From NCBI GenBank assembly GCA_038025085.1, contig CM076140.1:23654501-23718500 (forward strand): a DNA stretch of 64,000 nt, given 5' to 3'. Both the position numbers and the translations under genes were made by a program. The notes below the pieces were generated by a model. The model was not told the DNA's origin, did not search any database, and saw nothing but the letters and a program-made list of their open reading frames with translations. Numbering within the stretch: the stretch's first letter is position 1; the number at the start of each line of letters is the position of its first letter. Source of the stretch: Tetragonia tetragonoides. Taxonomy: Eukaryota; Streptophyta; Magnoliopsida; Caryophyllales; Aizoaceae. Below, piece by piece: positions 1 to 10,526 of this stretch.

Positions 1-118
1 ATAAAAGTTATGGCACTAAGGTTCATAAAAAAAAAAAAGCAAAACAAATAGAAGCAAATCTAAGTAATAAAAGAAGGATGAAAATCATCATGTCAATTTT
101 ATCTTTTAAGCTTTAAAT

Positions 119-765
119 GTAATGTTCATTTAAAATAGTCTAATAGTTCATAAACTATAAATGTAATGTTCATTTAAAATAGTCTAATTTCATAAGCTAT
201 AAACGCAATGTTCATTTAGAATAGTCTAATCGTTCATAAGGTATAAGCGCAAGGTTTATTTAAAATAGTCTAATTGCTCATAAGGTATAAACGTGATGTT
301 CATTTAAAATAGTCTAATTGTTCATAAGGTATAAACGAAATGTTCATTTAAAATAGTCTAGTTGTTCATAATGTATAAGCGTAATGTTCATTTAAAATAG
401 TCTAATTGTCCATAAGATATAAACGCAATGTTCATTTAAAATAGTCTAGTTGTTCATAAGGTTTAAGCATAATGTTCATTTAAAATACTCTAATTGTTCA
501 TAAAGTATAAACGCAATGTTCATTTAAAATAGTCTTTTTTTTCTTATGGAAAATTTAAAATAGTCTAATTGTTCATAAGATATAAACGCAAGGTTCATTT
601 AAAGTAGCCTAATTGTTCATAAGGTATAAATACAATGCTCATTTAAAATAGTCTAATTACTCATAAGGTATAAACGTAATGTTCATTTAAAATAGTCTAA
701 TTGTTCATAAGGTATAAACATAATATTCTTTTAAAATAGTCTAATTGTTCATATAATATAAAACT
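119..765. repeat. Tandem repeat, ~44-bp unit, about 14 copies
   Basis: The phrase AATGTTCATTTAAAATAGTC recurs about every 44 bases, followed by a variant of TAATTGTTCATAAGGTATAAACG. Copies differ by a few substitutions. One copy near 530-570 carries a T-rich insertion. The unit is AT-rich and non-coding, and looks like a small local satellite array. The first 118 bases hold only A-rich sequence. Confidence 0.9.
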
Positions 766-1143
766 ATAAACTTGAGGTTTATTAATAGTAAAAGGAAATA
801 AACTTTCCATCAAAGAAAAAAGAAAAGGAAAATAAACTAAGAAATAAAATAAAGTGAAGGAGACCCTTACCCAAAAAAAAAAAAAGAAAAAAAAGAAAAA
901 AAAAAGGAAAAAGTAGAAAGTAGTCCCACTTTCAAAAAGAACGGTAACATGCTGTGATTTGAAACAAACGGAAGGTTTTGGCTGCCTGCGGATTGGGTCG
1001 GTCCAGCCAGTTTGGCTGGACGAGGATCTAACCAATAGGCACTGGTATCTACTGAATTTGGGCCACTTTTCATTCACTTTAATTGTCAAATTAGAGTAAG
1101 GCCCAATAAGGATTGTTGTAGTCTTATACATTCCTATAAAAAT
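766..1143. other. A-rich intergenic stretch, no gene seen
   Basis: A-rich, with long A/G runs around 869-910. Reading frames here come from the homopolymer and have no recognisable domain. Confidence 0.6.
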
Positions 1144-1370
1144 TTGTGTGGACTTAGTTCATGGTGGAACAAGTGTTTAAATGTCACCCCATACTACACC
1201 TGGAGTCACCCCTCTAATAGTGGAGTCACCCTCTAGTGGAATCACCCCTCTAATAGTGGAGTCACCCCATACATTACTTGGAGTCACCCTTCTAATAGTG
1301 AAGTCACCCCTATTTTACATGGAGCCACCCCTCAAATATACTTGGTCCACAATGGACTAAGTCCACACAA
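1144..1370. mobile_element. Small element with inverted ends and minisatellite core
   Basis: The left end TTGTGTGGACTTAGTTCAT is matched in inverse at the right end (ATGGACTAAGTCCACACAA), giving a 227-bp unit. The interior is a degenerate array of GGAGTCACCCCTCTAATAGT repeated about seven times. It resembles a MITE, but no target-site duplication is evident, so the superfamily is not assigned. Confidence 0.55.
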
Positions 1371-2161
1371 GACTAGCTAATCATTAATAATGTTGGGCTT
1401 AGTCTGAATAAAATATAAATTAGACAAATATAGTATATCATGCTAAATACACCTGAATACATCCAAAAATTTACCATTCGCATCTATCATATTAATTTTT
1501 ATATTTCCAAATGGTATAGAAATCAAGATAACTTTACTTTCTTTGTTTTCTAACTTTTATGTCCTTGGTGGAGGCCTTCTGTATTTTGAATTCAATTTTT
1601 TGGATGAGAGAGTATGTTAATATGGCCCAAAATGTATCACTTTAAGAAACGTAGTATCAATATGAATGAGACTAATAAGGAATGAATACTAAAATGGACC
1701 AGAGGGAGTATATATATTATAAGATTTTTTTTTTGACAGAGATATATTGTAAAATGTTGGAATTGATGTTAACTTGTTTAGCCAATAATATCTTGGTCTA
1801 GTGAATAAAAATGACACAAATTCTTATCTAATCTTATGATTAGGAAGTATTCTAATCTTATTATGAGGTAATATTAGATATGCAAGTGGGGGAGAGAGGA
1901 GGAGAGAGAGTGGTGAGAAAGGAGAGAGAAAGGAAGAGAAAGAAAAAAAGGAGTAGGGAGATTTTAACTCTTGAGATCATGATTAAGCCATTGTAAAAAT
2001 GGAGTGTACGACATACATCAAATCCCAAATTCAAAAATCATATCCTCCATGTATATGTTTAATGTAGTGTCATTTACGTTCATTTGAATCACACACAAAC
2101 ATTTTTTTTATTTCAAATATCCTCGCTCGTTGTGTAGCATATCATGGAGAATTTGACCCAA
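1371..2161. other. Intergenic, purine-rich patch, no gene seen
   Basis: AT-rich sequence with a GA-rich block near 1885-1960. A GGACCAGAGGGAGTATATA string near 1696 resembles the end of a Stowaway MITE, but no partner end was found. Confidence 0.5.
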
Positions 2162-2435
2162 TGTTATATTGGGAAATAATATTCTGATATATTTCATTGT
2201 ATATTATTGATTTTATCTTCCTTGATTACCTCCTGTAATCTTTAATTGTATATTTTATCTTCCTAGATTACCTCCCGTAATCTTCTATTCTTAGATAGAT
2301 TGATTCTTTTATTTTGTTACCTCTTTTATAGGATTAGATTATTTAGTTACCTTACTTGTAGGTTTCTCTACTTGTATAAATAGAGTCCTCTGTAAATGAA
2401 TTACTTAAGCTTTTCAAACACTCTCATCTCTTATA
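2162..2435 (+). mobile_element. Copia LTR (short, ~274 bp)
   Basis: Begins TGTTATATTGGGAAATAAT and runs directly into a canonical initiator-Met primer site at 2436. A TATA box (TATAAATAG, 2375-2383) lies about 60 bases before the primer site, as expected of an LTR promoter. No second copy is in the window. The exact right edge is uncertain by a few bases because a clear terminal CA is not visible. Confidence 0.65.
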
Positions 2436-2447
2436 TGGTATCAGAGC
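2436..2447 (+). promoter_or_regulatory. Primer-binding site, tRNA-iMet type
   Basis: TGGTATCAGAGC is the standard complement to the 3' end of plant initiator methionine tRNA used by Copia and many Gypsy elements. It sits directly after the LTR and 33 bases before the gag ATG. Confidence 0.85.
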
Positions 2448-2480
2448 ATTACTGATCCAACCTCCCACCTTTTTTTTTCC

Positions 2481-2775
2481 ATGGCTGAACCCGAACCCCA
2501 TGCCATACCCAACAAAAATGAACCCGACAAACCTATTATCCTCATTCAATTCAACAACGTCACTAAACTTACCTCGACAAACTACACCACATCTTGGCTT
2601 CCCCAAATCAAATCTATTCTCCTTGGCTATGATCTCTACCACTTTGGTGATGGCACCACACCACCACCTGTCGCCACCCTCACCAAAACTGATGGAAACA
2701 CCACTCCAAACCCAGCCTATCTCACATGGAAACGTCAAGACCAACTCCTCCTTGGTGCTCTTCTTGGTACAATAT
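2481..2775 (+). pseudogene. Copia gag N-terminus, truncated
   Basis: Encodes about 97 residues starting MAEPEPHAIPNKNEPDKPII. It contains the TNYTTSWLPQIKSILLGYDL block typical of the N-terminal domain of Copia gag (UBN2/Retrotran_gag-like), followed by AYLTWKRQDQLLLGALL, the usual W-x-R-x-D-x-x-L motif. The frame is open but breaks abruptly at about 2772-2776. There the sequence switches to minus-strand reverse transcriptase of another Copia family, so more than 1,000 residues of the polyprotein are missing. The initiator ATG is the first after the primer site. Non-functional. Confidence 0.75.
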
Positions 2776-3201
2776 AAACATAAAATAACACAAGTATTAT
2801 CATCATATTGTTTCATATAAACACATTTATCACTATTATTTATTTGGAAATCATATGAGAGAATAACTTGATCAAACTTAACATGCCACTTTTTTGGTGC
2901 TTGTTTCAAATCATATAAAGATTTAACAAGTTTGCACACTTTCTTTCTTTTCCAGGTTCTACAAAACCTTCAGGTTGACTCATATAAATCTCTTCTTCCA
3001 AATCACCATTTAAAAATGCAGTTTTCACGTCCATTTGGTGAATTTCCAAATTATAAACACAAGCAAGAGCAATAAGAACTCTAATAGTAGTAACTTTAGA
3101 GACAGGAGAATACGTATCAAAAAAAATAGTAACTATATCTTGTACGTAGGGTTCATTTTACATTCATTTTAAGCCTAATAATGTGTATATGGGTTATTTG
3201 A
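2776..3201 (-). pseudogene. Copia RT N-terminal fragment, second tandem unit
   Basis: Minus-strand fragment of the same family as 4616-5990. It encodes the leader, then [18 protein letters not shown], the [11 protein letters not shown] region, [19 protein letters not shown] and DKCVYMKQYDD, and ends just short of the YVDD catalytic motif. A frameshift lies in the EPEKEKK stretch near 2940. It directly follows the LTR at 3202-3951 in the element's own direction, with the same short leader as the other unit. The distal side is cut off at 2776 by the junction with the plus-strand gag. About 95 percent identical by eye to 5567-5993. Confidence 0.8.
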
Positions 3202-3951
3202 TGTTAGAAAATTAGTAGTGCAATACAAAAGAAGGGTAGTAGTACTTCTATCAATCACACTGTAAACAATACAATGAACAACAATTAAACAAACTTAAGA
3301 GTTAAAGAGTTCATAGAATGAGCTTGAAGTAGCCTGATTTGAAGCACGTAATGCGCTATTCCTAGAGAGAAAATGCCCCACTGCACTGGTACTTTGTATT
3401 TTAATACGCTCCTCTCCCAAGATACGTCAACCCGTTAGATCATTCGATTGCAGTGAAAGATCCCCGAACCAATGAACACCAATGCTCTTATAAAGAATAA
3501 AACCAAAATAATTTAGTACTGTATGTATTTAATTTGCAAATAGAAGTACCAGAACAATTGCCAATAAGTAGTTGTATTCTTGTGACTTAGTAACGTAAGA
3601 GAGTAAAAAGTTTTTTTTGCTGTGTACTTCTCTCGGCCATGCCGTAATATCATTTATAGGATAAAATAATGTTTAACCGTTAACACCTTCTACCCACTTA
3701 GCTAGTAAATAGGATAGTGGCCAAATCAATGCCTAAAATATTGGCGCAACTAAGTCAACAAACGGTAAGTTCAGTTTTCTACTTCAAAGACTTTATAAAA
3801 CTGATTTCAGTGGACCTTTAAAATAGGAGCAAAGTAAGGTAGTCAACTATCATTAACTACGGAGAAATACTAGGGAACAAAAGTTGAATGGAACAAACGT
3901 TCAACAAACAGAATATTTAAAATTGAAATTATTAATAAACATTTTCCAACA
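3202..3951 (-). mobile_element. Copia LTR 1 (3' LTR of one unit, 5' LTR of the next)
   Basis: On the plus strand it begins TGTTAGAAAATTAG and ends ACATTTTCCAACA, so it has TG...CA ends with inverted termini. A nearly identical 725-bp copy lies at 5994-6718. On its right, in plus coordinates, is a polypurine tract (3952-3961). On its left is the post-LTR leader plus RT start. It therefore serves as the 3' LTR of the right-hand unit and the 5' LTR of the left-hand unit. Confidence 0.85.
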
Positions 3952-3961
3952 TTCCCCCACA
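3952..3961 (-). promoter_or_regulatory. Polypurine tract of minus-strand Copia element
   Basis: On the minus strand TGTGGGGGAA directly abuts the LTR start TGTTGGAAAATG. This is the expected position and composition of the plus-strand primer for an LTR retrotransposon. Confidence 0.75.
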
Positions 3962-4615
3962 TAATTTAAAATTTTAAAATCGGTTTAAAACTTTAAATTA
4001 TCAAAATATGTATAATTTCCTTCATAAGAGCATATAATACTGTATTTTCGACATAAGGAACCTTCCAGGTTTGAGCCTTACGTCTAGTGTACATGAACCG
4101 CCATCCGGAGAGACATGGAGACTGAATTGTCTTGAGCCATTGCCCCTGTAAACCAAGCTTTGGATCATAACACGTACAATAAAGGTGTTCATCAAGGTTC
4201 TAATCAGTGGCTGCGCGTTACGGGCTTGCGCAAGCATCTTGTTTCGTGAGTGTCACTTAGAGACTAGCCCTTATCCCGCAGTGGCGGCCCCACCACCACA
4301 CTCACTAGGTGAACCAGTGGCGGCCCCACCACCACACTCACTAGGTGAACCCTCCAAGGGTGATCCATGACTACCACCCCCACAATTACTGTGTTGGGTC
4401 CATTAAGAGGTATTTTAATTTACATTTAACATTTTATATACCTCAACCTTGGTATTGCCACAGTTTACGATGCACCTCGCCATAGAAATGGGACCCGGAT
4501 CATCTTCGTATAAATAATATCATTGTGCACTTTGTCAACAAACAACTTCGTTATTACTCATTGAACTCCATTCTTGGGATCACCATTTATTGGAGACGGG
4601 TGTCCGTTGTTGTGA
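3962..4615 (-). mobile_element. 3' untranslated region of Copia element
   Basis: Lies between the RNase H stop and the polypurine tract in the element's direction, with no domain recognised. It contains a perfect 36-bp direct duplication at 4280-4315 and 4316-4351, a GC-rich unit beginning AGTGGCGGCCCCACCACC. This stands out from the AT-rich surroundings. Confidence 0.6.
4280..4351. repeat. Perfect 36-bp x 2 tandem duplication
   Basis: Two identical 36-base copies in direct succession, starting AGTGGCGGCCCC and ending TAGGTGAACC. Their identity suggests a recent slip or duplication inside the Copia 3' untranslated region. Confidence 0.9.
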
Positions 4616-5930
4616 CTAGTTGTTGGGCTTCAATCCCATTCCCCTCGACGATTCAAGTACTTGTTGACGCGTCAAACCTTTTGTAAGCGGATCCGTAATA
4701 TTATTTTCAGACCTGACAAAGTCAAGAGAAATAACACCATGAGATATCAAATTTCTAATAGACTTGTGTCTCACTCTCAAGTGTCTTCTTTTCTCATTGA
4801 AATTTTTACTAGTAACTTTAGTTATAACAACTTGGCTATCACAATGCATTGAAATAGGAGGTATAGGCTTAATCAACATAGGCAATTAGATAATAAATTT
4901 TTAAGAAATTTAGTCTCAGTACTAGCAGCATCTAATGCAATCATCTCAGCTTCCATAGTAGAGCGAGAAATAATAGTTTGTTTTACTGATTTCCAAGATA
5001 CTGCACCTCCAGCTAATGTAAAAACATAACCAGTAGTTGATTCTTTTTCATCCGAATCGGAAATCCAATTTGCATCACTATAACCTTCAATCACATGAGG
5101 AAAACGAGTATAATGAATGCCATAATTAATAGTACCCTTGAGGTATCTAAATACTCTTTCCAATGTGGTCCAATGAGAAGAGTCACGATTATGAGTATAT
5201 CTTCCTAATCTACCCACCGCATATGCAATATCGGGTCTAGAGTAATTTGTCAGATGCAACAAGGAACCAATAATTTGAGCATATTTAGATGCAGAGACAC
5301 CTTTACCCAAATTTTTCTTCAATTTAATACAAGGATCATATGGCGTTGAAACAGGTTTCACATCAAAGTAATAAAACTTCTTAAGTAATTTTTCAACATA
5401 ATTTGATTGTGTTAAAATAACACCTTCATCATTCTTAATCAACTTAATGCCCAAAATAATATCAACTGGACCAAGATCCTTCATATCAAATTTGCTAGGT
5501 AAGAATAATTTCACATCATTTATGACATGCAAATTACTACCAAATATTAAAATATCATCAACATATAAACATAAAATAACACAAGTACTATCATCATATT
5601 GTTTCACATAAACACATTTATCACTATTATTTATTTGGAAATCATATGAGAGAATAACTTGATCAAACTTATCATGCCACTTTTTTGGCGCTTGTTTCAA
5701 ACCATATAAAGATTTAACAAGTTTGCACACTTTCTTTTCTTTTTCAGGTTCTACAAAACCTTCGGGTTGACTCATATAAATCTCTTCTTCCAAATCACCA
5801 TTTAAAAATGCAGTTTTCACATCCATTTGGTGAATTTTCAAATTATAAACACAAGCAAGAGCAATAAGAACTCTAATAGTAGTAACTTTAGAGACAGGAG
5901 AATACGTATCAAAAAAAATAGTAACTACAT
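4616..5930 (-). pseudogene. Copia reverse transcriptase and RNase H (Tork-like)
   Basis: Minus strand. In order it shows [52 protein letters not shown], the catalytic [42 protein letters not shown], then RNase H with [44 protein letters not shown] and the HIDVRHK-like LRVRHKSIRN. One frameshift near 4888 splits RT/RNase H from the C-terminal 80 residues (ending RGMGLKPNN). Gag, protease and integrase are absent: only about 100 bases separate the LTR from mid-RT, so the unit is internally deleted. The domain wording fits the Tork lineage. Catalytic YVDD is intact, but the element cannot be autonomous. Confidence 0.88.
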
Positions 5931-5993
5931 CTATTACGTAGGGTTCATTTTACATTCGTTTTGAGCCTAATTATGTGTAATTGGGTTATTTGA

Positions 5994-6718
5994 TGTTAGA
6001 AAATTAGTAGTGCAATACAAAAGACGGGTAGTAGTACTTCTATCAATCACACTGTAAACAATACAATGAACAACAATTAAACAAACTTAAGAGTTAAAGA
6101 GTTCAGAGAATGAGTTTGAAGTAGCCTGAGTTGAAGCACGCAATGCGCTATCCTTAGAGAAAAAACAACCCACTGCACTGGTACTTTGTATTTTAATACA
6201 CTCCTCTCCCAAGATACATCAACCCGTTAGATCATTCGATTGCAGCGAAAGATCTCGAACCAATGAACACCAATGCTCTTATAAAGAATAAAACCAAAAT
6301 AATTTAGTACTGTATGTATTTAATTTGCAAATAGAAGTACTGGAACAATTGCCAATAGGTAGTTGTATTCTTGTGACTTAGTAACGTAAGAGAGTAAAAA
6401 GCTTTTTTGCTGTGTACTTCTCTCAGCCATGCCGTAGTATCATTTATAGGATAAAATAATATTTAACCGTTAACACCTTCCACCTGGCCAAATCAATGCC
6501 TAGAATATTGGTGCAACTAAGTCAACAAATGGTATGTTCAGTTTTCTACTTCAAAAACTTCATAAAACTGATTTTAGTGGACCTTTAAAATAGGAGCAAA
6601 GTAAGGTAGTCAACTATCATTAACTAGGGAGAAATACTAGGGAAAAAAAGTTGAATGGAACAAACGTTCAACAAACAGAATATTTAAAATTGAAATTATT
6701 AATAAACATTTTCCAACA
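5994..6718 (-). mobile_element. Copia LTR 2 (5' LTR of minus-strand unit)
   Basis: TGTTAGAAAATTAGTAG at the left and TTTTCCAACA at the right in plus coordinates. It is a near-identical partner of 3202-3951, lacking about 25 bases near 6481. The sequence next to it in the element's direction (TCAAATAACCCAATTACACA) does not contain a recognisable tRNA primer site, so the primer site is lost or unusual. Confidence 0.85.
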
Positions 6719-6917
6719 ATTGAATCGTATGTGATGTTAATTGGGGGAAACTTATAACATGTGCAGTACTAAGATAGATTTTATACGAAATTTAGTTTCT
6801 TGTTTGCTACAGTTCAAGTTAGATTGGTACTAAATGTGTGGGTGATTGAACTGATGAGTTATATGTGAAATTGGGTATTCGGTGATAGTAGCAATGGATT
6901 GAAGTTTAGTCTATTAA

Positions 6918-7212
6918 GGGGGCGTTTGGTTGGGGGTAATGATTAAGGGGGTAATGGAATGAATTTATAGGCTAAATTGGGAGGTATGTGAGGTAGTAGG
7001 GGTTAGATTTTGTGAGAAGGAGGGTAATGATTACCCCCATTTAAGGGATAATAGAAATCCACCTTCCCCTAGGGTAATGACTTTCCTCCATTTTCCTTCA
7101 TATTTTCCATTACCCCCATTAATCATTACCCTCATCACCACTTCACCTTACTATTTTGCACAATAATTGGCTTCATTACCCCTTTAATTATTACCCCCAA
7201 CCAAACGGCCCC
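6918..7212. mobile_element. Harbinger/Tourist-type MITE, 295 bp
   Basis: Terminal inverted repeats of about 40 bases, starting GGGGGCGTTTGGTTGGGGGT on the left and ending ACCCCCAACCAAACGGCCCC on the right. They are flanked by the 3-bp target duplication TAA (6915-6917 and 7213-7215). The length, G/C-run ends and TAA duplication are diagnostic of PIF/Harbinger MITEs. No coding capacity. Confidence 0.9.
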
Positions 7213-7215
7213 TAA

Positions 7216-7775
7216 GTATTGTGAGAACTGGTATATAAGTTAGGATATATGGAATTTATCAATAAATTGTATGAGTATACAAAATTAATCCTATTTGGTT
7301 ATCATTTAATATGCAATGCATGTGAGAGCTGCATTTAAAGTGTTCAGTCATTGTAATTTATGTCAGTGGGGATTTTAACTAGATAAGGAATAAAGGAGGA
7401 AGGAAAGAGTTATTTCCTAATGCTGTGTACTGCCATAATTGAGCTATGACGTAGAGAAGTGATACACTATGTGTTCCCATGCTGATAACTCATGTGAGCG
7501 ATATGAACATATATGTGATGTTTATCTCTTGAGACTTGTAATGTGCTAGTAAGTAAAGAAGAAAAGAATATGATAATAAAAAGTGCTTTTGAGCTGCAAG
7601 TTTGAGCGGAACAATATGAGCAAGTATATGAATTGAACTAGATGTTCAATTATGAGGAGTTTCAATGAGCTAAAAGCTATCTAAGCTACTAATAATTTAA
7701 AGTGAAAGATGACAGTATGAGCAGTATACTCAAATGTAAAATGAAATGTGTTATAGGAGACGTCCCTATGAGTAT
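7216..7775. other. Intergenic, no gene seen
   Basis: AT-rich sequence between the MITE and the tandem array. No domain-bearing frame was found. It may be part of an old LTR-element untranslated region. Confidence 0.4.
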
Positions 7776-7990
7776 AGCCCCTATAAGAGAAGAGCCAAAA
7801 GGCTAGTTACAGTCCCCTTATTGGGAAGAGCCGAAAGGCTAGTTACAGACCCCTATATGGGAAGAGCCGTAAGACTAGTTAAAGCCCCTACACGGGAAGA
7901 GCCAAAAGGCTAGTTACAGCCCCTATATGAGAAGAGCCGCAAGGCTAGTTACAGCTCCTATATGGGAAGAGCCGCAAGGCTAGTTACAGC
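7776..7990. repeat. Tandem repeat, ~38-bp unit, six copies
   Basis: The core GGGAAGAGCCGCAAGGCTAG followed by TTACAGCCCCTATAT recurs six times with small changes. Such short GC-richer arrays are common in the untranslated regions or LTRs of large plant Gypsy elements, but the host element here cannot be named. Confidence 0.85.
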
Positions 7991-9630
7991 TTAATAAAAT
8001 AAGACTAGTGATAAAAGCTATCAAGAGATCATATGCAGAAAGGAGTCTTTTAAAGTATTAGAGAAGAGAATCAAGAGAAGCATTAATAAAGGTTTAGTAT
8101 AGCAAAGATTGATGTCTGTTTATGTTTAATGTTTCCAACTTTGCGAAATGCATTACTCAATAAGATTTATATCTTTGCTTTATATGACTTATGACTATAG
8201 AAGTGAATAAAGTAGATTTAAGGTTAAAATGGAGCTAAATGCCTCCAGTATATGAATAGTTGTTAGTTTAGATTTGATCTGAATTTAGAATGAGTTTTAC
8301 GTACTAGATGTGAGTTACCAGCTTTGCTGACGTTTCATAATCTCACCTTTTTGCAGATTGAAGTTTATTTATATACAGATATTGTGAGGAACGCTTTCAG
8401 ATAGACGTATGCAAGGACATAGTGGTTGTTCTTTCCTAGAGTTGATTCAATTGTAACAAATAGACCACCTAGTTTATGTTTGAGATTATTATTAATAGTT
8501 TAAGTTGAAGAGCCTTGCACTCATTCTTATGAGTGAGTGTGGCGGTAGCGCCCCGAGTTATTAGAGTCTTCCGCTGGGTTGATTGGATTTTGTTTTAAAT
8601 ATCATGTTTAAGCAGGTTTTGTAAAGTCGATAACTTGGGATGCCTATTTACAATGGAATCTCTGCCGAAATTTTGGCTCGAGTTTTAATTATTTATTTTA
8701 GTAGAAAATTCCGGGTGTTACAATATGAGATCTCAAGTCATAAAAAAGTGTCATCCATTTTTTCAAAAGTTTTCCATCGCTTCCTTTCGTGTCAAAATCT
8801 GATCGCGCTCCTAAGAGATACGGTCAAATGAAGTTAAGGGTTAAAACAGATGTACCCGAATACTACACACCGTGATTCTAGCACATTTTGAAATTTCGTA
8901 TGGATGAATAGATTGCAAACCTTACTTTTATGAATTCCTTATTCAAATAGTTTTCCAATGATATATCATGAGCCAACACCACAATTAACCAAGGAGATAC
9001 GAGCCCAACACTAACAGGTGCTCTAAAAATGACCACTCCTTAGTCCTTACTTTTTCGGTTATATCTTGAGATCCACAAAATATTTGGGTCTGAAACTAAC
9101 GACATTTAAAACTAGACTCAATAATTTTTCCAACGTATCTTGAATCATCTAAAACGAAGCCCAAACGAGTAAGACATGGTTCGCGGAAATCAGATGACAA
9201 CATAATATCGTCGTCCACGGTAGCCGTCGACGAATATCTCGCCGTCGTCGACGACTATCGCGTCTTATCTTTCGCTAGCTGATTTTCTTCGGTGCTAAGT
9301 CCCAAAATCTCGTGTTTTACCTTTTTTCTCTATAAATACAACCGTCCACCCCTCATTTCAAATTATATATAGTCATTTCGCTAACAACTCTATTATCAGG
9401 AGTAGGTGACACTGTGTTTCTCCCTTTTTCTTTGCTTGAGATCTATTTTACTATTCTTTGCTAAATAGTGATACGCCCACAAGTGTACGAGTTGTATCGA
9501 AATAATAAAATATCAAACCAAATGGAGCTATCGGTTCCAAGTACTAAGTTTTCTTAAATTTAACAACCTAAATGATTCACAATTTGGTTTGTTGAACTAA
9601 AACAAATAAACTAGTCAATTGGTATGAGAA
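7991..9630 (+). mobile_element. Probable decayed LTR-element sequence with promoter
   Basis: No open frame with a domain. TTCCGGGTGTTACA at 8708-8721 looks like an LTR edge. A TATA box in the context CTCTATAAATACAACC (9331-9339) followed by C-rich sequence looks like an LTR promoter. A GC-rich patch with CGTCGTCGACGAC lies at 9205-9265. GATACGCCCACAAGTGTACG at 9470 resembles LTR starts of Athila-like elements. Boundaries are not established; this is inference. Confidence 0.35.
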
Positions 9631-9740
9631 TGTTATACACGAAATAAAGTGGACTTATAATACAGTAGATAAATTGGTCAACAAAAATCAAAGTCAAAAC
9701 GAATTGAAAGACTTTTAAAGAGTCCTTATAAAAGAAAAGA

Positions 9741-9791
<51 letters not shown>

Positions 9792-10465
9792 TTGTGTACA
9801 AGAGCTGTTGTACGAAAGGCTAAGTATAAACCCCAGTCAAGAGAAAGGAGAGTACGAAAGAATTCAGGAGAAGTGGAGAACGTGGGGGAAGTTCGACACT
9901 AACATGAAGAAAGTGGACAGAGAGAAGAACTGCTAGATCATGGACAGTTATCTCAAGCCCCTATAAATACAAAGAAGAACAGAAGAACAAGGCAACAGAG
10001 CTCATATTGACAAGACGTCAAAAAGTAGATTTTAGAGTAGTATAGCTTAGGAGTAGATTGTTAATTTAGGCTCTTCGAGCGTGTAACCCAGCCACTCAGC
10101 AATGGCGCCTTCTTGTGAGGTATAATTGCTTCTATCCCTTTTATTTTATTGCTCTGAATCGAATGTATCCCTGATCATAATAGAATGAAGTATGTTTAGC
10201 TTCCCTTCCTAAATCATGCTCTTTTAAAGTTTTCTTTTATGCCTGTTTGTGCGGCTCTCTGTTGAAGTATTCGAATACGTATTTGCAATAACTGTCACTG
10301 TTGATAAGTGTCCACCCTTTGACCAAGCCGGTGTTGGGGGGTGGAAGGGTAAGTTCAAATAGGGAGCGGCCTGCTCTAAGATAGTCCTCGACCTTATTTA
10401 GGACCTTTTTAAGGGCCGTAGGACTGCCCCTCGCGGTTGCTTGTGACTCCTAAGTACAAAGCACA
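9631..10465 (+). mobile_element. 5' LTR of Tat element
   Basis: TG...CA ends. It contains a TATA box at 9962-9969 (CCTATAAATACAAAG) and a (TA)n run at 9745-9787. Compared with the 3' LTR it has a shorter TA run and about 60 extra bases just after it (AAATTTGTGTACAAGAGCTG onward). Other differences are scattered single bases, suggesting a moderately recent insertion. Confidence 0.9.
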
Positions 10466-10474
10466 TTAACAAAT

Positions 10475-10493
10475 TTGGCGACCATAGTGGGAG
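10475..10493 (+). promoter_or_regulatory. Probable primer-binding site of Tat element
   Basis: TTGGCGACCATAGTGGGAG follows the LTR after about nine bases. Tat/Ogre elements often use a site beginning TGGCGAC, complementary to a tRNA such as Arg or Asp; here the match is imperfect. The assignment rests on position and the TGGCGACC core. Confidence 0.5.
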
Positions 10494-10526
10494 TTACGAA
10501 ATACACTCCACGAATAAACCTTTTTA

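Noticed and set aside
119..765. Regular repeats considered as a CRISPR array
   Set aside because: Units are contiguous tandem copies without unique spacers, in a plant genome.
697..1131. Minus-strand open frame of 144 codons
   Set aside because: Phe-rich text from a T/A run, no domain, overlaps a tandem repeat.
2162..6718. A single full-length Copia element spanning the region
   Set aside because: The left LTR/gag and the right RT/LTRs are on opposite strands and belong to different families.
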